Of a stretch of 64,000 bases of DNA, positions 61,708 to 64,000 are shown one piece after another; positions within the stretch are counted from its first letter, which is position 1, and every line of letters begins with the position of its first letter. This DNA comes from FACHB-T130 sp042747725 (GTDB lineage Bacteria > Cyanobacteriota > Cyanobacteriia > Cyanobacteriales > FACHB-T130). The stretch covers positions 22,365 to 86,364 of the forward strand of contig NZ_JBHZGO010000113.1 of assembly GCF_042747725.1 (NCBI RefSeq), in the 5' to 3' direction. The position numbers were made by a program, and so were the translations under genes. A model generated the notes under the pieces. That model was not told the DNA's origin. It saw only the letters and a list, made by a program, of their open reading frames with translations, and did no database searches.

Positions 61708-62004
61708 TCAATAATGATATCGAGCTTGGAGAAAATCAATTCTGTCATCGCTGACCAGGTAAATTATTCGGTGTTCCTCAGTCAATCGCCGCGACCATGC
61801 GTTTGAGTCCATGTATTTAAGCGGTTCTGGCTTGCCAATACCTGTAAAAGGATCTCGCATGATATCTTCAATCAGCTTAAAGGCACGCAGTGCAGTTTTG
61901 CGGTTTGTCTTGACCCAATAGGCGAGGTCTTCCCGAAATTATGGGTGAAAAACCGCATCACGAGCCTTTATTTCTTGGGGTTGCGGTTCATCCTTCTGAG
62001 TCAA
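61708..62004 (-). pseudogene. yoeB: YoeB/Txe-type toxin with an in-frame nonsense codon
   Basis: Reading from TTG 62004 the frame gives LTQKDEPQPQEIKARDAVFHP, then TAA at 61941-61939 (codon 22), then FREDLAYWVKTNRKTALRAF, GIGKPEPLKYM, WSRRLTEEHRIIYLV and the terminal FLQARYHY. Everything outside the stop is typical of YoeB/Txe mRNA endonucleases, including the C-terminal RYHY. A glutamate codon (GAA) is expected at the stop, so one base change explains it. It overlaps the end of the antitoxin gene by 17 bp, the usual arrangement. The toxin is therefore probably silenced, unless the stop is a sequencing error. Confidence 0.88.
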
Positions 62005-62275
62005 TCCCTAACTCCTGGCGTAGGCTGTCAATACTCTGTGGTTCTAAAGTTTTCGCTTTGGCTCGTTCTAGAGCAGTTAGCAAACGTGCTGCATTTTTAG
62101 GTGAACGGAGTAAATAGGCGGTTTCTAGCAAACTATCCAGTTCGTCAGCAGCAATCAAGGCGACGCTTTCACCTTCCTGTCGGGTAATGATCGCCACATC
62201 TCGATCGGCAACGACGCGATCGCACAGTTCGGCTAGGTTAGCACTAGCATCAGTGAACGTTGTCTGCTTGGACAT
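61988..62275 (-). CDS. YefM/Phd-type antitoxin
   Basis: 95 residues from ATG 62275; ATG 62293 is an alternative with AAAGG upstream. The N-terminal DNA-binding fold shows FTDASANLAELCDRVVADR and IITRQEGESVALIAADELDSLLE, as in Phd/YefM antitoxins. The C-terminal helix (LTALERAKAKTLEPQS) would bind the toxin. The partner gene directly downstream has a stop codon, so this antitoxin may now work alone as a repressor. A REP copy lies just upstream at 62344. Confidence 0.88.
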   Translation of the reverse strand: MSKQTTFTDASANLAELCDRVVADRDVAIITRQEGESVALIAADELDSLLETAYLLRSPKNAARLLTALERAKAKTLEPQSIDSLRQELGIDSEG

Positions 62276-62343
62276 GGTGGGTAATTCCCTCATGCTGTAT
62301 ACCTTTCCAGTACATAATAGCTTGATTGATTGGAGGAGCGATA

Positions 62344-62370
62344 GCGAAGCGCAGAAAAAGTCAGTTCGCG
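62344..62370. repeat. REP-like repeat, copy 3 (right of YoeB locus)
   Basis: Identical to 61652-61678 and in the same orientation. It lies about 50-70 bases upstream of the antitoxin start. Confidence 0.88.
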
Positions 62371-62490
62371 TCTTGATTGAAAGAAGGCGATCGCTCATCC
62401 TTCCTTCTATTCCAAAGCCAGCACAAAAGCTTATCCTTACAAGTAGGAGCCTTGAGTTAAACGGAATTACATCTAAAGGGAATTAGCCAG

Positions 62491-62751
62491 ATGCTAAAAA
62501 TAACTAAAAGTTACATACTTGACGAAAATCAACAACCTGTTGCCGTACAAATCCCGATTGCTGAATTTGAACAAATCGAGAAAATCCTTGAAAAGTTCGG
62601 TTTGACAGAACGGATAGAAGAAATGGAAAATCGTGAGCAACTATCAGACGATATAGAGGATGAACCTTACGACTGGGAACCGGGAGAGATAGGTGAAGGC
62701 TATCCTGTTAAATATATTCCAGGGAAGGGAATTGTTGTTATTAAGCCATGA
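62491..62751 (+). CDS. Putative antitoxin, 86 residues
   Basis: The ATG at 62491 follows AAAGGGAATTAGCC. The N-terminal half, YILDENQQPVAVQIPIAEFEQIEKILEKFG, looks like the swapped-hairpin plus helix of small antitoxins. The C terminus is acidic (DDIEDEPYDWEPGEIGEGY). It overlaps the MazF-type gene by 4 bp (ATGA), typical of toxin-antitoxin pairs. The antitoxin role rests on this coupling; I do not place it in a named family with certainty. Confidence 0.75.
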   Translation: MLKITKSYILDENQQPVAVQIPIAEFEQIEKILEKFGLTERIEEMENREQLSDDIEDEPYDWEPGEIGEGYPVKYIPGKGIVVIKP

Positions 62752-63122
62752 CAATTGACTCGTTACAGACTGGAGATGTTGTAACGGCAAACTTTCCCAG
62801 ACACCAACCTAGAGGACATGAACAAGAAGGCTACCGTCCTGCGATTGTGGTAGGCTTTCCTTATCAAATAGGAGTCCCCCGATTCTCGTCAGTAATTGTA
62901 ATTCCTATGACAACTGATAGAGGTCAAACGTGGGCGATCGCTTCCCCAGATTTATACCCACGTTTCCCCGCTGGAATTGCTGGGTTGAAAAAACCTTCTA
63001 TCGTTTTGTTGGATCAAGTAAGGGTTTTAGATGTTAACAGGATTGTTGAGTATCGGGGTTGTTTGAAACCTACCGAGTATACCCCTATCTTGGCTGTAAT
63101 TCAGCGCATGATAACTCCTTGA
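62748..63122 (+). CDS. PemK/MazF-family toxin
   Basis: 124 residues. The fold is shown by TGDVVTANFPRHQPRGHEQEGYRPAIVVG, split here as GDVVTANFP and GYRPAIVVGFP, then VIVIPMTTDRGQ, GLKKPSIVLLDQVRVLDVNRI and a closing VIQRMI. This is the MazF/PemK ribonuclease family, in which the GYRPAIVV arginine and the SIVLLDQVR segment form the RNA site. Its translation is coupled to the upstream antitoxin by a 4-bp overlap. Intact, unlike the YoeB gene next door. Confidence 0.9.
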   Translation: MTIDSLQTGDVVTANFPRHQPRGHEQEGYRPAIVVGFPYQIGVPRFSSVIVIPMTTDRGQTWAIASPDLYPRFPAGIAGLKKPSIVLLDQVRVLDVNRIVEYRGCLKPTEYTPILAVIQRMITP

Positions 63123-63150
63123 GAGGATGCGATCGCATCCTCTCCTCCTG

Positions 63151-63417
63151 CTAATTCAAAGCCTTTACATTAATGTCATTTGGGGTGAGTTCAGCCTTTC
63201 CCCATATTTCAGGTAACGGAGTTACCCAAGAAATAGGTACAGAAATCACATCTAAAGTTTCCCCATCTTTAAAGACTTCCAGAGTATATCCTGCCTCCGG
63301 CTGATTCTTAGTAGGAGGTAGATGATCTAATACAACTCCCTTGTCACCTTTTTGAACTGGGCTATCAGGAATGTCTTGATTAAGTAACACCCACTGAAAT
63401 AATCTTGCTGTTGTCAT
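63151..63417 (-). CDS. DUF4926 domain protein
   Basis: 88 residues: FQWVLLNQDIPDSPVQKGDKGVVLDHLPP in outline, then GYTLEVFKDGETLDVISVP. The small beta-barrel pattern of DUF4926 is clear. AGGTTAAAACG precedes the ATG. It starts 14 bp after the DUF6883 gene on the same strand; this pairing recurs in cyanobacteria. DUF4926 proteins are thought to accompany toxin-type neighbours, but their role is not settled. A role as partner or immunity protein for the DUF6883 protein is inference. Confidence 0.85.
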   Translation of the reverse strand: MTTARLFQWVLLNQDIPDSPVQKGDKGVVLDHLPPTKNQPEAGYTLEVFKDGETLDVISVPISWVTPLPEIWGKAELTPNDINVKALN

Positions 63418-63430
63418 CGTTTTAACCTTC

Positions 63431-63757
63431 CTATAACTTGTCAGGATATAAAGTTATAAATTTAACAATATCTGCTCCCTCATCCTGCTGCCAGATAGTA
63501 ATTACCCTAACTAGCCGACTATTAGGGCCATACCACTGGCTTTTGACCTTTAAGCGAGTACCCCAATCAGTGGACGTTACTTCTGTAACTTCAGAGCCAT
63601 CTACAGCATTTAGTATATCTCTCTTCAGAATTTCCCAATTTTCAAGGTTATAGCCTGCTAAAGCCAAATACTCTGATTTATCATCTTTGGGTTGGTAAAC
63701 AAGTAGGTAGTTGGTTATTTTCTGGTCTTGAATCACCAACCCCGAAGGTATCCTCAT
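63431..63757 (-). CDS. DUF6883 domain protein
   Basis: 108 residues with KITNYLLVYQ, KSEYLALAGYNLENWEILKRDI and TDWGTRLKVKSQWYGPN, ending DIVKFITLYPD. This matches DUF6883, found as stand-alone proteins and as the C-terminal module of some polymorphic-toxin-like proteins. Its partner DUF4926 follows by 13 bp. It is presumably the first gene of a two-gene unit. Function unknown. Confidence 0.82.
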   Translation of the reverse strand: MRIPSGLVIQDQKITNYLLVYQPKDDKSEYLALAGYNLENWEILKRDILNAVDGSEVTEVTSTDWGTRLKVKSQWYGPNSRLVRVITIWQQDEGADIVKFITLYPDKL

Positions 63758-64000
63758 TAATTTTGTCCAACCCTTTCATATTGAATTTATTTACAACTTT
63801 TCTTTATCTTTACCTACGGTAGCTGAGATCCTTAACGAAGTGGAGGACGCTGGGATCGAACTGAATCCCGGATTAGCGGGACTTAAACAGATTTCAAGCC
63901 CAAATAAAGCCCAAAGCAGCTTGATAAGCAACGAATACGTCGTGATTGTGGTGCAACCACTCCACGAAACGGAAAGACATCGCTGTCCGAAACGCTGATA
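63758..64000. other. Right edge: two competing open frames, none assigned
   Basis: On the plus strand a start-less frame gives VAEILNEVEDAGIELNPGLAG and stops at 63998. On the minus strand a frame entering from beyond 64000 gives SFRFVEWLHHNHDVFVAYQA and stops near 63906. I recognise neither, and they overlap, so at most one is real. The minus-strand frame could be the 3' end of a gene outside the window. Confidence 0.35.

Noticed and set aside
61514..61748. Two overlapping minus-strand frames of about 66 codons
   Set aside because: They cover the REP repeat and lie downstream of or out of frame with the YoeB pseudogene; the YoeB frame explains the region better.
63820..63998. Plus-strand gene at the right edge
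   Set aside because: It has no start codon near its beginning, overlaps a comparable minus-strand frame, and I cannot recognise the peptide.

Overview
The window is chromosomal DNA of a cyanobacterium, most likely a filamentous one. The HIP1 octamer GCGATCGC and its variants occur throughout. Clade-specific genes include ndhL next to a DUF3007 gene and trpA, a trnL(UAA) gene with a group I intron, an orange-carotenoid-protein C-terminal-domain homologue, and many PAS/GAF/Rcp-type phosphorelay proteins. The genus cannot be fixed from the sequence alone.

Layout. 1-12.1 kb is a signalling block on the minus strand: a cut-off CheR, a tandem-domain CheB, a REC-PAS-GAF-GAF histidine kinase, an Rcp-type regulator and two large PAS kinases. 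12.7-16 kb, plus strand, has a NarL-type regulator and an RsbU-like phosphatase with an RsbW-like kinase. 16.8-20.0 kb is a tight five-gene operon: a methionine-rich lipoprotein, a thioredoxin-like protein, CcdA, a b-type cytochrome and a sulfite-oxidase-fold molybdoenzyme. A carotenoid-binding CTDH gene converges on it. 20.7-27.3 kb holds queG, a HAD phosphatase, a nuclease-like protein, a MalK-type ABC ATPase and a type IIA topoisomerase A subunit. 27.4-28.8 kb carries two near-identical response regulators made by a segmental duplication that also copied the 5' end of the topoisomerase gene, now decayed. 29-33 kb is an accessory region with a transporter fragment, the TcmP/three-Cys-motif pair and a frameshifted LysR gene. 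33-45 kb is mostly housekeeping (O-methyltransferase, amidase, pgl, FHA proteins, tRNA-Leu, ndhL, trpA), interrupted by an IS607-type element with serine recombinase and TnpB. 45-60.9 kb contains a 1711-residue LOV-containing kinase, a GAF-GAF-PAS adenylate cyclase, recN, an ABC1/UbiB kinase and another PAS kinase. 61.5-63.8 kb is a toxin-antitoxin island in which a YoeB-type toxin has a nonsense codon.

Repeats are a strong theme. Four copies of a 91-94 bp MITE (2747, 24613, 42817, 59325) have CAGGACT ends; three have perfect 5-bp target duplications, and the fourth sits inside the loop of a 29-bp-arm palindrome whose uninterrupted relative is at 9608-9679. REP-like GCGAAGCG repeats are scattered and in two places lie inside coding sequence.

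The best candidate for a little-described system is the 16.8-20.0 kb operon. It pairs a protein that is about one sixth methionine with a sulfite-oxidase-fold enzyme of the MsrP superfamily, its cytochrome b and a CcdA/thioredoxin reductant line. This suggests an extracytoplasmic oxidant-scavenging and repair pathway. That function is inference from composition and context.
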